In this document: positions 1 through 8,567 of the stretch, piece by piece
Layout: each line of letters begins with the position of its first letter
Numbering within the stretch: the first letter of the stretch is position 1
Assembly: GCA_030427725.1 (NCBI GenBank)
Contig: JAUICV010000002.1
Coordinates: forward strand, 324,436 to 388,435
Source of the DNA: Chlamydiia bacterium
GTDB taxonomy: Bacteria; Chlamydiota; Chlamydiia; Chlamydiales; GCA-2402025
Direction of reading: 5' to 3'
Length of the DNA: 64,000 nt
Position numbers and translations under genes: made by a program
Notes under the pieces: model-generated
The model's database searches: none
What the model was told of the DNA's origin: nothing
Seen by the model: the letters and a program-made list of their open reading frames with translations, nothing else

Positions 1-264
1 AGACAAACAGCTAATGAGCCAAATCTTTTTCTTATTGAAGAAAAACAAGGATCGAAAATCACCCAGAAGCTAATTGGTATGAAAAGCTCTTTAAGTATGG
101 ATAACGATGATTTGAAAAATTTTCTATCTTCAGTTGAACAAAACATATCCCCAAAAAGGCTTTTTAAGGAGTTTCATTTAAGTAAACAGTCTTATAGTGC
201 AAGCTATGAAGTATTCGAAGTTAATGCCAAAATTTTAGAGAGGAAAAAAAGATCATACAAATAA
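1..264 (+). CDS. C-terminal end of a hypothetical protein (5' truncated by window)
   Basis: The frame is open from base 1 to the stop at 262-264, giving at least 87 residues, so this is most likely the tail of a longer gene that starts outside the window. The internal ATG at 79 has no clear ribosome binding site and need not be the start. The visible part is hydrophilic and Lys/Ser-rich, with no membrane segment or recognisable motif. It lies 48 bp before a MORN-type lipoprotein gene and the 5-formyltetrahydrofolate cyclo-ligase gene. From memory, Chlamydia also has uncharacterised genes just before its cyclo-ligase gene, so this may be the counterpart of one of them. Function is unknown. Confidence 0.6.
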   Translation, partial: RQTANEPNLFLIEEKQGSKITQKLIGMKSSLSMDNDDLKNFLSSVEQNISPKRLFKEFHLSKQSYSASYEVFEVNAKILERKKRSYK

Positions 265-270
265 GATGTC

Positions 271-279
271 TGTTATAAT
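271..279 (+). promoter_or_regulatory. Extended -10 promoter element upstream of the MORN lipoprotein gene
   Basis: A perfect TATAAT lies at 274-279, preceded by TG one base upstream (271-272), which is the extended -10 form. No good -35 box is seen at 16-18 bp spacing (around 250-257), as expected for extended -10 promoters. Transcription would start near 286, leaving a leader of about 27 nt before the ATG at 313. It would serve the lipoprotein gene and the overlapping cyclo-ligase gene. Confidence 0.5.
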
Positions 280-312
280 GCCGTCTTTGTTGTTTCTCTA
301 GTATGGTATTTT

Positions 313-1584
313 ATGAAAATTCTCTCATATTTTCTATTTCTGTGTATCTTATTAATAACTTCTAGTTGTTCTTATAAAAATGCTTCAGATAATCAGAAGC
401 TTGTTAGTCTCCAAATGATAGATAGACATGGTTTTAACGAGACCATAAGTGCTCCAGATCGAGTTAGGCTGTACGAGCAAACAGATTTTCTAGCGTCTCA
501 GTCATATAGTAAAGTCATACGAGTTTTTTCTAGAACCAAATCATCTCCTTCAAAATCAATTATCACAAGCTATCACGACAACGGTCAGACTCATCAATAT
601 TTAGAAGTAGAAAATGGTAGGGCCCATGGAGTTTATAAACAGTGGTATCCATCGGGCGCACTACAAATAAAAGCTTTTGTCATTGAGGGGTTAGGGGATG
701 TCTCAAATTCTTCAATGAGTACATGGGTTTTTGATAAAGAATCGGTTGTTTTCGATGAAAACGGAGTTGTTTTAGCAAAAATTTCCTATGAAAAAGGGGA
801 TCTTCAAGGAAATTCCGCTTATTTTTATGAAAATGGACAGATGAGAAAACTGACTCCTTACGAAAAAAATGAAATTCATGGGGAAGAACTTTATTATAAT
901 AAGCAAGGAGATATTGTTGGAAAATTTCAATATGTAAAGGGGCTTAGGGATAAAGAATCTAAGTATTTTGGTGATGAAGAGAGTCCTCAATTTCATGAAT
1001 ATTATGAAAAAGGAAAACTTATACATGCAAAATATTATGATGAAAATAATCTCCTTGTTTCTGTGGTTCAAAAAGGAAATGGACTCCAAACTTGTTATCA
1101 GAAGGGAGTTCTTCATAGGCAGTTTGAAATGAAAGATGGAGAGAGAAAGGGGAAGGTCTATTGTTATAATTTAGATGGAAGATTAGAGAGAGAGTATAGC
1201 GAAATAAACGGGGATAAACACGGAGAAGAGTGGCTTTTTGATACTACTAGTGAAGAAAAAAAGCCTAAGGTGTACTTAAGTTGGTATGAAGGGAAAATTC
1301 AAGGTAGAGTAAAAACGTGGTATCCTAACGGACAACTAGAGTGTGAGAAACAGATGCATGATAATAAAAAAAATGGTCTTCTTACAGCTTGGTATTTAGA
1401 TGGTACGGTAATGATGATTGAGGACTATGAAAACGATCAGCTTCTTAAGGGGACCTACATGAAAAAAGGAGAAAAATCTCCGGTATCAACGATAACAAGA
1501 GGGCAGGGGACAGCAACTATTTATGATGCTCATGGTTATTTATTAAGAAAAGTAGAGTATGTCAAAGGAGCTCCTGTTGAGTGA
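313..1584 (+). CDS. MORN-type (YwqK-like) repeat lipoprotein
   Basis: This 423-residue protein begins with a hydrophobic export signal ending at a lipobox-like SSC (Cys19), so it is probably a lipidated envelope protein. The rest is a chain of repeats of the pattern W/YYxNGQL...K...G...HG, for example around YHDNGQ, WYPSGAL, YFYENGQM, WYPNGQLECE and WYLDGT. This is the MORN-variant repeat of the so-called YwqK antitoxin family, although no toxin partner is visible. Its 3' end overlaps the cyclo-ligase start by 26 bp, so the two are probably translationally coupled. A similar MORN-like gene beside ygfA is, from memory, conserved in Chlamydia. The role is unknown; a surface scaffold or membrane-binding protein is possible. 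The lipobox is weak (Thr at -3). Confidence 0.75.
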   Translation: MKILSYFLFLCILLITSSCSYKNASDNQKLVSLQMIDRHGFNETISAPDRVRLYEQTDFLASQSYSKVIRVFSRTKSSPSKSIITSYHDNGQTHQYLEVENGRAHGVYKQWYPSGALQIKAFVIEGLGDVSNSSMSTWVFDKESVVFDENGVVLAKISYEKGDLQGNSAYFYENGQMRKLTPYEKNEIHGEELYYNKQGDIVGKFQYVKGLRDKESKYFGDEESPQFHEYYEKGKLIHAKYYDENNLLVSVVQKGNGLQTCYQKGVLHRQFEMKDGERKGKVYCYNLDGRLEREYSEINGDKHGEEWLFDTTSEEKKPKVYLSWYEGKIQGRVKTWYPNGQLECEKQMHDNKKNGLLTAWYLDGTVMMIEDYENDQLLKGTYMKKGEKSPVSTITRGQGTATIYDAHGYLLRKVEYVKGAPVE

Positions 1585-2119
1585 GAATGAGATAAAGGAT
1601 AGCTTAAGGGCTTTTTATAAAGAGAAGAGACAAGGAATAAAAAAAAACAGAAGAGACTTAGTTGAATCTGAGGTTTTAGAAAGGCTTTATCCGAAACTAC
1701 TAGATTTTGAGATTGTATTATCATTTGCTTCAATGCCAGTTGAAATTTCTACCAAATTATTAAATAGAAAACTTTGTAATGAGAAAAGACTAGCCCTACC
1801 TAAAATTGTGGGAGCTACATTAAGCATATACAAAGTGAGAAATCTTGAAGACTTAAAGAAATCAAGTTTTGGGGTTTTTGAACCGACAAATGAACATGAA
1901 GAAGTTGACTTTGATAAATTAGGGGCGATATTAGTTCCGGGTCTGGCTTTTGACTCAGTTTTTCATAGACTGGGTTATGGAAAAGGCCACTATGATAGAT
2001 TGCTTTCTAAAAATCTAAAAGCGGTCACTATAGGAATTGGTTTTGAAGAGCAGCTTTGTGAAGACTTACTCCCCGTTGCTAAACATGATGTTAAACTTGC
2101 AGATGTAATGCTATTTTAA
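1559..2119 (+). CDS. ygfA: 5-formyltetrahydrofolate cyclo-ligase
   Basis: The predicted enzyme converts 5-formyltetrahydrofolate to 5,10-methenyltetrahydrofolate using ATP, returning stored folate to one-carbon metabolism in the cytosol. The 186-residue length is normal for the family. The conserved C-terminal signature is present as VPGLAFD (126-132) followed by RLGYGKGHYDR (137-147), which forms the nucleotide and substrate site. An FEP motif is at 107-109, and the N-terminal basic helix with KR residues is typical. The ATG at 1559 lies inside the end of the upstream lipoprotein gene (26 bp overlap), which suggests coupling. The stop shares a TTAA tetranucleotide with the convergent gene downstream (4 bp overlap). 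Confidence 0.92.
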   Translation: MSKELLLSENEIKDSLRAFYKEKRQGIKKNRRDLVESEVLERLYPKLLDFEIVLSFASMPVEISTKLLNRKLCNEKRLALPKIVGATLSIYKVRNLEDLKKSSFGVFEPTNEHEEVDFDKLGAILVPGLAFDSVFHRLGYGKGHYDRLLSKNLKAVTIGIGFEEQLCEDLLPVAKHDVKLADVMLF

Positions 2120-2571
2120 TACATGTCAGTTTCTTTGAATTGATTCGGGTTAACTTCCTTTTTTGAATCAATTTGCTCTCCCACAGAATCTGGGTTATTT
2201 CGTAAGCCTTCGCTGTCACCATGTCTCGGGTTTTGTCTTTGTTTTTTTGGTTTGCAATAGTGTCTACCACTTGAAGAATTAGCCGATACAAAAGAGCTTT
2301 GCGGCACTCCGGAAGCAACTCCAAATTCTGTTCCATCTGGGCAAGTGAAGATTACAGTAAAGGGGGTTTCAGAAAAGGTTGTAATATTTTGCTGACTATC
2401 TTGCCATTTCATTTGATGTTGAGGTGCAACTGTTACCTTACCTTTGATTTGTCCTGTTGCATCTAAGATTGTGGCAGTTAATGGAAAAGCGCTATCGTTA
2501 TAGATGGTCACCGCTGCTGTGAAGCAAAAAATAGGAAATAACAAGCTAAATAATATAAAACGACCAGACAT
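2116..2571 (-). CDS. Secreted hypothetical protein with charged C-terminus
   Basis: The 151-residue protein starts with a classical Sec signal peptide (about residues 1-19). A beta-strand-rich stretch follows to about residue 105, with two cysteines (in TCPDGTEF and HYCKPKK) that could form a disulfide. The last 45 residues are hydrophilic and rich in Lys, Asn, Gln and Asp, and are probably unstructured. I do not recognise the family. It lies 26 bp downstream of the OppA-type lipoprotein gene on the same strand, so it may be co-transcribed with it. It converges on the cyclo-ligase gene with a 4 bp overlap. A periplasmic or outer-envelope role is the most that can be inferred. Confidence 0.7.
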   Translation of the reverse strand: MSGRFILFSLLFPIFCFTAAVTIYNDSAFPLTATILDATGQIKGKVTVAPQHQMKWQDSQQNITTFSETPFTVIFTCPDGTEFGVASGVPQSSFVSANSSSGRHYCKPKKQRQNPRHGDSEGLRNNPDSVGEQIDSKKEVNPNQFKETDMY

Positions 2572-2597
2572 ATAAACTCTCCATAGAACAGCTATGA

Positions 2598-4193
2598 TTA
2601 TTTAATCTCTTTATCCAGAAAACACCATTTAAAGTCTATACCACCTGTACTGGAGACGACTACATTTTTAATCTTTGGGTTTTTTACAAAAGCCATTTGA
2701 TAATGTACAAGTGGAATAATAGGAGCATTTTCGATCAGAATTTTTTCTGAAGCTTTGAGCAAAGCTTTTCTTTCTTGAGCGAGTCTTGAGAAATTAGACT
2801 TGTCTAAATAGTTTTGATACAGTGTATTTTCCCACCCTGTATTGTTTGTTGCTGTGGTTTTTGATTTGAAAACTTCGAGAAAATTTATGGGATCGTTAAA
2901 ATCAGCTTCCCAAGAGGAGATTGCTATTTGATAGTTTTGTTTCCTTACAAGATCAAAAAAGACCTTAAGTTCCACCGGTCTTAAAGACACTTTGATGTTT
3001 AAAGCTTGTCTCCATTGATCTTGGATAAGTTGAGCCAGTTTATGAGATCTTTCTCTGGAAATATAACTAAGTGTGATGTTGTTTAAATCACTCGATGAGA
3101 TTTCTTGGTTGTCTATTGCTTTTTTAAGGTAGTCTTTTGCTTTTATCAGGTCTGCATCCTTAAAGAGTGGAGTTTCTTGAAGGTGGAAATCTTTTGGCAC
3201 GAGGGTTGTGGCTGTTTCTGCCAAACCATTGAAGATACTTTGGGCTATATCTTGTCTGTTAAGAGATAGAAGTAAAGCCTTTCTAACATTCAATGATTTA
3301 AAGAGGTGTTGATCGGTATTAAGTCGTAAAAAAGAAGTGCCGGATAAGGACTGTGTATAGAGCTTTCCAAGCCTTTTCAAACTTTGAAGTGCATCAGCTG
3401 ATAGCGTTGATAGGGGTGATCCTTCCCAGTCAAGCTCGTTATTTTCAAACATATTTAGTCCTGTTTGACTATCTATCATTGAAAGATTAATGCGATGAAG
3501 GTTTACATTTTTAACGTCCCAATAAGAAGGATTTTTTTCCGCAACCATAGAGTCGGAATGCTTCCATTGTTTAAGTAAAAAGGGTCCAGAGCAAATATAA
3601 CTTTCGGAGTTTTGAGACCAGTTTTGATTTGATTTATCAATGTGTGACGGGATAGGGAAAAAACAAGGGTATGACAAGAGTTCTAAAAGATAAGGGGCTT
3701 CATATTCTAGTCTGATTTGGAGTGTTTTTTTATCAATAGCCTTAGCTCCTAGAAGATTAGGAGGTAGAAGACCTTGTTTGACTTTTTTAGCATTTTTAAT
3801 CACATAAAGGAGGTTAGCCTGAGCTGAAGGAAAGGTTGGAGATAAGCTTTTTTTCCAACTATCAATAAAGTTTTTTGCAGTAATTGCATTTCCATCCGAC
3901 CAAATAGCATCTCTTAGCTTAAAGGTATAAGTTTTAAGATCTTTGGAAACTTCATAGGACTCACAAAGAGCGAGTGTTGGTTTTTGATCAAGACCTATTC
4001 GAGTTAATCCCTCCATGTAGAGTTTGATAACATTAGAGTCATTTAATGATCTGGCCCGTCTTGGATCTAAAGTGTTAGGCTCAGCTGTTATGTTTATATT
4101 TATTTGACTCGACTTATCTATATTTTTTTTCTCACAGCTTGAAAAAATAAATGGTAAAAGTAGACAAAAGAAAAGCTTAAAGGGAGTTTTCAA
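2598..4193 (-). CDS. oppA: OppA-type oligopeptide-binding lipoprotein (SBP family 5)
   Basis: This would be the periplasmic substrate-binding component of an ABC importer for oligopeptides. The 531-residue protein has a lipoprotein signal ending at FSSC (Cys20). The SBP_bac_5 hallmarks follow: an N-terminal PNTLDPRRA segment, the YTFKLRDAIWSDGNAITAKNF stretch around residue 100 read in two parts (YTFKLRD and WSDG), and a C-terminal part with EADFNDPINFLEVF. The length fits the family (500-560). No permease or ATPase genes are adjacent, so the transporter must be encoded elsewhere or shared. Chlamydiae often carry several OppA paralogues. The substrate cannot be read from sequence; peptides are likely. 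Confidence 0.88.
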   Translation of the reverse strand: MKTPFKLFFCLLLPFIFSSCEKKNIDKSSQININITAEPNTLDPRRARSLNDSNVIKLYMEGLTRIGLDQKPTLALCESYEVSKDLKTYTFKLRDAIWSDGNAITAKNFIDSWKKSLSPTFPSAQANLLYVIKNAKKVKQGLLPPNLLGAKAIDKKTLQIRLEYEAPYLLELLSYPCFFPIPSHIDKSNQNWSQNSESYICSGPFLLKQWKHSDSMVAEKNPSYWDVKNVNLHRINLSMIDSQTGLNMFENNELDWEGSPLSTLSADALQSLKRLGKLYTQSLSGTSFLRLNTDQHLFKSLNVRKALLLSLNRQDIAQSIFNGLAETATTLVPKDFHLQETPLFKDADLIKAKDYLKKAIDNQEISSSDLNNITLSYISRERSHKLAQLIQDQWRQALNIKVSLRPVELKVFFDLVRKQNYQIAISSWEADFNDPINFLEVFKSKTTATNNTGWENTLYQNYLDKSNFSRLAQERKALLKASEKILIENAPIIPLVHYQMAFVKNPKIKNVVVSSTGGIDFKWCFLDKEIK

Positions 4194-4259
4194 AAAAACC
4201 TCAAGAAGTACAAAATAACTAAATTTTAGAGGTTAAAATAAGAAAAAAATAATAGCAAT

Positions 4260-5036
4260 ATGGAAGGACGTTTGTTAGTAGAGGCTAAATATCCCACACC
4301 TGTTTTTTCTGGGAAAGATTTTCCGGCCCTTATGCCTAAAGATAAGGTAATTACAGATGAATTAGGTCTTTTTAGACCTTTAGAAATGATAGCTTTTAAG
4401 GGAACTTCTTTTGTAGTTGTGAAAAGCTATAAAGTAGAGCACTATCCTGAAGTGTTGGAAATTTTTTATCCAAAATATTCACAAAAACAAACTTACTTCA
4501 TAGATGCAAGATTTGTAAGGCCTCAAAGAGAAAAAATTAAGCTCACAAAACTCCAGGAACGAGAAAACATTATAGAAAACCTCGGATCTCTTGTTGGAAA
4601 GAAATACGTTTGGGGAGGGAACTTTCCTTTAGGGATTTCGCAAATGGAATCATGGTATCCCCTTATAGATAAATCAAATTTGTACAAAAGAACCTTTGAA
4701 GGCGTTGATTGCAGTGGAATGCTTTACTATGTAACTCAAGGGTTATCTCCTAGAAATACAAGAGAGCTTATGACTTTCGGCACTCCTATACAAATAGAAA
4801 ACCTTTCCATGAAAGAGATCAAAAGAAAACTTAGACCACTTGATTTAGTTGTTTGGAAGGGACATATTTTTTTTGTTCTTGATAGTGATAGATCTATAGA
4901 GAGTCGTGTTTACAAAGGATGCGTATATACTACAAGTCTTCTTGAGAGATTAGAGACAATCTATGAAGAAGATAGAAAAATCCCACGAGATAACCCTGAT
5001 GAAGAAGATGGGTTTGTTATAAGGAGGTGGCTTTAG
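4260..5036 (+). CDS. NlpC/P60 cysteine peptidase, peptidoglycan hydrolase
   Basis: The 258-residue protein resembles the chlamydial NlpC/P60 enzyme that cleaves peptide stems of peptidoglycan. Residues 1-95 look like two SH3-like beta domains. The catalytic domain starts at about 105 with GKKYVWGGNFP (114-123). The nucleophile is Cys151 in GVDCSGM and the catalytic His is His202 in WKGHIFFVLD; the third polar residue is probably Glu214. There is no signal peptide, so export would need another route, or the enzyme acts on internalised muropeptides. It stands alone on this strand, divergent from oppA with 66 bp between, and its stop overlaps the convergent NYN gene by 4 bp (TTAG). Confidence 0.85.
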   Translation: MEGRLLVEAKYPTPVFSGKDFPALMPKDKVITDELGLFRPLEMIAFKGTSFVVVKSYKVEHYPEVLEIFYPKYSQKQTYFIDARFVRPQREKIKLTKLQERENIIENLGSLVGKKYVWGGNFPLGISQMESWYPLIDKSNLYKRTFEGVDCSGMLYYVTQGLSPRNTRELMTFGTPIQIENLSMKEIKRKLRPLDLVVWKGHIFFVLDSDRSIESRVYKGCVYTTSLLERLETIYEEDRKIPRDNPDEEDGFVIRRWL

Positions 5037-5524
5037 TCGTGATCGTTGAGTTTTTTTTCAAAGATGTTTAGTAAACGTTTAAAGTCGTGATCGCTATCGG
5101 CTATATTTTTTTCAAATGAGCTTCGATGTCTTTTTTGCTTTTCTTTTTTCAGAGTCCACTTTAGGAATTCATCGATTTTCATTAAGCTGCAGCCAATGGC
5201 CTTGAGCTCCTTTCTTAAGTATCTATCTGATGTGACAACTGTTACAGATGTTGGGTTATTGAGAATTTGTAATTTCTCAATTAAATAATCATCTGCACTA
5301 AGGCCTTTAGGAGAATAAATAATCTCTAAATGTCCCAGGTCAGAAATAGATGGAAATGCATTTGACAGATCAAACCGGCTGTCAAATACTAGAGTAGCAG
5401 AAATGTTATGGAGGGAGAAAAAATTCTCAAGTTGCTCAATGATGGCGTATCTATTTTCTGAAAAGCTTAAATTTCTTTCCGCAACTTGAAAAAGTAAATT
5501 ATATCCATCAATGTAGTAATGCAT
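5033..5524 (-). CDS. NYN/PIN-like domain protein (YacP/Rae1-like)
   Basis: The 163-residue protein has the NYN fold signature: the first strand MHYYIDGYNLL with Asp6, a second acid in VFDSR (Asp48), ADDYL (Asp78, Asp79) and VTSDRYLR (Asp100). These acids form the metal site of PIN/NYN ribonucleases. Members such as Bacillus Rae1 cut mRNA on the ribosome, so an RNase role is likely but inferred. A basic tail (EKQKRHRSSFEK) could bind RNA. The gene lies 5 bp after rdgB on the same strand, which suggests co-transcription. It overlaps the NlpC gene tail-to-tail by 4 bp. Confidence 0.8.
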   Translation of the reverse strand: MHYYIDGYNLLFQVAERNLSFSENRYAIIEQLENFFSLHNISATLVFDSRFDLSNAFPSISDLGHLEIIYSPKGLSADDYLIEKLQILNNPTSVTVVTSDRYLRKELKAIGCSLMKIDEFLKWTLKKEKQKRHRSSFEKNIADSDHDFKRLLNIFEKKLNDHD

Positions 5525-5529
5525 CGTTT

Positions 5530-6117
5530 CTAAGACTTAAAAAATTCTAAGAGTTTGTCTAAGGCTTTTCTACGATGAGAGATTCTATTTTTAATTTCAG
5601 GATCTAGTTCAGCAAAAGTTTTACTATAGTTATATTTTAAAAAAAGTGGGTCATACCCAAAACCTTGACTTCCTCTTGGATCAATTAAAAGCTCACCCTC
5701 ACAACGGCCTTTGGCAACTTTTTGAAGACCACGTTCATCGGCTAGGGCTATACAACATTCAAAATAACCAACTCTTTTATGTTCTGGAAGCTTTTTTAGC
5801 TTTGTAATGAGCTTCTCTCTATTTTCTTTGTCTGATGCGTTTTCATGTGCATATCTTGCGCTTATGACTCCAGGTTCTCCATCAAGTGCTGGAACACAAA
5901 GTCCAGAATCATCGGCTAAAACAAGAGCCTTTAAATGTTTTGCAGCATCAATTGCTTTTATTTTTGCATTCTCTTCAAAGGTGCTACCAGTTTCAGGTGG
6001 CAGGGAATAGCTCATGAAATCTCTCAATGAGTAGATGTCTAATCCCTCAACTTCTTTTAGAATAGTCTTGTATTCCCGAAGTTTGTGTAAATTAGACGTT
6101 GCAATTACAAGTTTCAT
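5530..6117 (-). CDS. rdgB: RdgB/HAM1 non-canonical purine NTP pyrophosphatase
   Basis: The enzyme hydrolyses dITP, XTP and similar deaminated nucleotides to monophosphates, keeping them out of DNA. It has 195 residues, normal for the family. Motifs seen: ATSNLHKLREY (6-16), TFEENAKIKA (46-55), the metal-binding ADDSGL (68-73), GFGYDPLF in the C-terminal third and ISHRRKAL near the end. It forms a likely operon with the upstream greA (35 bp gap) and the downstream NYN gene (5 bp gap). The ATG start at 6117 gives the canonical N-terminus. Confidence 0.95.
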   Translation of the reverse strand: MKLVIATSNLHKLREYKTILKEVEGLDIYSLRDFMSYSLPPETGSTFEENAKIKAIDAAKHLKALVLADDSGLCVPALDGEPGVISARYAHENASDKENREKLITKLKKLPEHKRVGYFECCIALADERGLQKVAKGRCEGELLIDPRGSQGFGYDPLFLKYNYSKTFAELDPEIKNRISHRRKALDKLLEFFKS

Positions 6118-6152
6118 GTGCTTTACCTACCTTCTAAACTCATATAAAGTGT

Positions 6153-8315
6153 CTAAGATAGATAACTTTCCAGTTTTTTAATAGTGTATTGCGTGCTTTG
6201 AATTTTAAACTGGTCACCAACTTTTAGACCTTTCAGTTCTTGCGCAAGTTTCGATTGGAAAGATAGGATGTTTTGATCAGTATTAGCATCCCAAGGTCCA
6301 AGAAGGGTATAAGCTGTCTTATCACCTTTATCTGTAACACATTCAATAATACTACCAATTCCAACAGATTCTAAAGAGATATCATCTTTTACGATGATTC
6401 TTGCTTTTGATACTTGATCTGATAAAAGCTTAAGTTCATTTTGGAGACGGTCTCTTCTTTCAAGTGCAAATTTAAACTCTGAATTTTCTCTAAGGTCTCC
6501 TAGTGCTCTTGCAGCCTCGATCTCTTTAGCGTTTTCAACAGTTTCAACAGTGGCTATTTCTTCAATTCGACTTTTGACTTTTTTAAGTCCTTCTTCAGTT
6601 GTCCAGATGATCTCTTCGACGGGCTCTTCTTCAGTTGTTTTTCTCAAATTGGATAAGGAAGGGTGAACCACCTCAGCTAACGAGTGAAAAATTTTCACAT
6701 CATGAGAGGTTAATGAGATACATTTTGTTGCAAGTAAGACAAATTCTTGAACCTCTTCTTCGGAAGAAATTTGGAAGATTTTTCTTACATTCGCATATCG
6801 TCCATTTGTAATAAATTGGACCATTTTTTTGACGAGGTCTTTGTTTTCAGGACCTGATCTATCTAAGTGAGCAAGTAAGATAAGGAAGGCTTCAAAAAAA
6901 GCTTTCCTTCCACTGTCATCAGCCATCGGTAATGAACTTTTTTGCATTACTTTTTTGCTATACCAGATCAACGCTCCTGGGTATTGTTCCGGGTGTCTCA
7001 AGAGATTATGTAATTGCTCGGTAACCTTGCTTTCTTGTTTTGCTTTTACTAGCTCTTGCAAGATATAGTCTCTTAAGGTGTTCAGATCGATTTTAAGGAA
7101 AAGATCAAAGAAAAATTGAGACCAGTCATCTCTAAATTCTCTAATTTCTTGCAAAGCTCTTTTTTTGAAAGAAATAACCTCGATAGCTTTTATTATGTCT
7201 GATAAATTTTCTTGAGAGGAGATAAATTCTTTAATCTGCTTTTTGTCATGTCCAAGGGATAAATCTTCTAAAAAGAATAAAATCTGAAGTCTTTGCGCTA
7301 AGGTGATATTTTCTTGAAAGCTTAAAGCTTCGGTTAACTTCTGTTGTAATGAATTTTTAAATTCTTCGTTTTTTAATGTAGATGGAAAATCTCTAAGGAA
7401 AGAATAAACAAGCTGAATTAAAGCATCCATACTAGGTTGTTTATCTAGTGCACTCTGTAGGCGCTCTTCATGGGAAACCTCAGCAGCTCTTAAGACAAAT
7501 GGGTCTTTAATGTTTTTTGGGATTTCTATAGAGGTATCTTTTTTTGCTTTCGATCTTGTGGCTTGCCACCACTTAGTCCAATCGGATACAGGTATGACAA
7601 GATCACAGAGCTCATCTTTAATTTCAGAAGCAGATTTAGGCCCCAAATCTTTTAAGAGAAGTTTCAAAGCTTCTACTGGATGTTCTTTAGCAAAAGTTTC
7701 TAATTCATCAGGATTTCCAAATCTTCTAGATAAAAAATGGTCATCAGGAAGAGGGATAAGGTTATTAAACGCATTAACAAAGGATAAGTCTTTTTTTCCA
7801 GCTACATAATCGAACTCAAGACTCAGTTGTTCTCTTATAAAAGAGACATCCATAATTTCACCAACTCCCCAGCCGCCAGAGTGAAACACAAAGTTTCCTT
7901 TTTTCATATGACAAAGAAGCGCAAAATTGCTTACTGCTCCTTGGAAGTTTTTAAGGTCTCTAAGACCAACTAATTTCAGTTTTAGTTCAAAGTCTTTGGT
8001 ATCAGAAAATTTTTTCTTAATATAAGAAAGTACGACATCTCCAAGGGCTTTATCATTTGAAGTTTGGATATCTATGATCAGTTTAAAGATTATGTGAGCT
8101 TTAGGTGTATCTCCAAGAGATTCCCAAAGAGGTAGAGCTTTGTCTACATAACGTCCGAACGATTCTCCAAATTCAGAAGAACGAATGTCTTCTAGTATTT
8201 TAATGGTTTCATCTTCATCGATTTCATCTCCGCAACAATACTCTTCCCAAAGACTTAGTAGAGAAGAATAACTCCTGTTTTGCAGGTGCTGGTGAAACTG
8301 TTTAAAATACTGCAT
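6153..8315 (-). CDS. greA: Transcript cleavage factor GreA, chlamydial long form
   Basis: GreA rescues backtracked RNA polymerase by stimulating transcript cleavage. E. coli GreA has 158 residues; this protein has 720. The genuine GreA part is at about 565-720: the coiled-coil with ALGDLRENSEFKFALERR carries the Asp/Glu tip that coordinates catalytic Mg in the polymerase channel, and the C-terminal FKBP-like domain follows. The first 560 residues are helical, repeat-like and acidic/lysine-rich, as in the Chlamydia GreA of about 715 residues (from memory); their role is unknown. The gene is divergent from nqrA across 252 bp, an arrangement also found near these genes in Chlamydia. rdgB follows on the same strand. 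Confidence 0.9.
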   Translation of the reverse strand: MQYFKQFHQHLQNRSYSSLLSLWEEYCCGDEIDEDETIKILEDIRSSEFGESFGRYVDKALPLWESLGDTPKAHIIFKLIIDIQTSNDKALGDVVLSYIKKKFSDTKDFELKLKLVGLRDLKNFQGAVSNFALLCHMKKGNFVFHSGGWGVGEIMDVSFIREQLSLEFDYVAGKKDLSFVNAFNNLIPLPDDHFLSRRFGNPDELETFAKEHPVEALKLLLKDLGPKSASEIKDELCDLVIPVSDWTKWWQATRSKAKKDTSIEIPKNIKDPFVLRAAEVSHEERLQSALDKQPSMDALIQLVYSFLRDFPSTLKNEEFKNSLQQKLTEALSFQENITLAQRLQILFFLEDLSLGHDKKQIKEFISSQENLSDIIKAIEVISFKKRALQEIREFRDDWSQFFFDLFLKIDLNTLRDYILQELVKAKQESKVTEQLHNLLRHPEQYPGALIWYSKKVMQKSSLPMADDSGRKAFFEAFLILLAHLDRSGPENKDLVKKMVQFITNGRYANVRKIFQISSEEEVQEFVLLATKCISLTSHDVKIFHSLAEVVHPSLSNLRKTTEEEPVEEIIWTTEEGLKKVKSRIEEIATVETVENAKEIEAARALGDLRENSEFKFALERRDRLQNELKLLSDQVSKARIIVKDDISLESVGIGSIIECVTDKGDKTAYTLLGPWDANTDQNILSFQSKLAQELKGLKVGDQFKIQSTQYTIKKLESYLS

Positions 8316-8567
8316 AGGTAAAGCCTTTAGGTATAGAAGTTGATAAAACCGACGGCCGATATCTAAATCAATAACCCCGTAGTTTGATAAGAGGAATTAT
8401 AAAGAGAGAGAAAATTTATCGCAATTATGTAAGGGCAAGAAATTTAAGAAGACTTTCGAAGGTTTATTTAGAGGCCTCAAATTTTACCTATGATTAAAAA
8501 AAGATGTACAGAAAATACAGAGAGTCTAAAAATGCTTTAAATCTTGAACTGAAGCTATAGGTAAACA

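Noticed and set aside
79..264. Independent 61-residue gene
   Set aside because: The frame is open back to base 1 and the ATG at 79 has no good ribosome binding site, so it is the tail of a longer gene.
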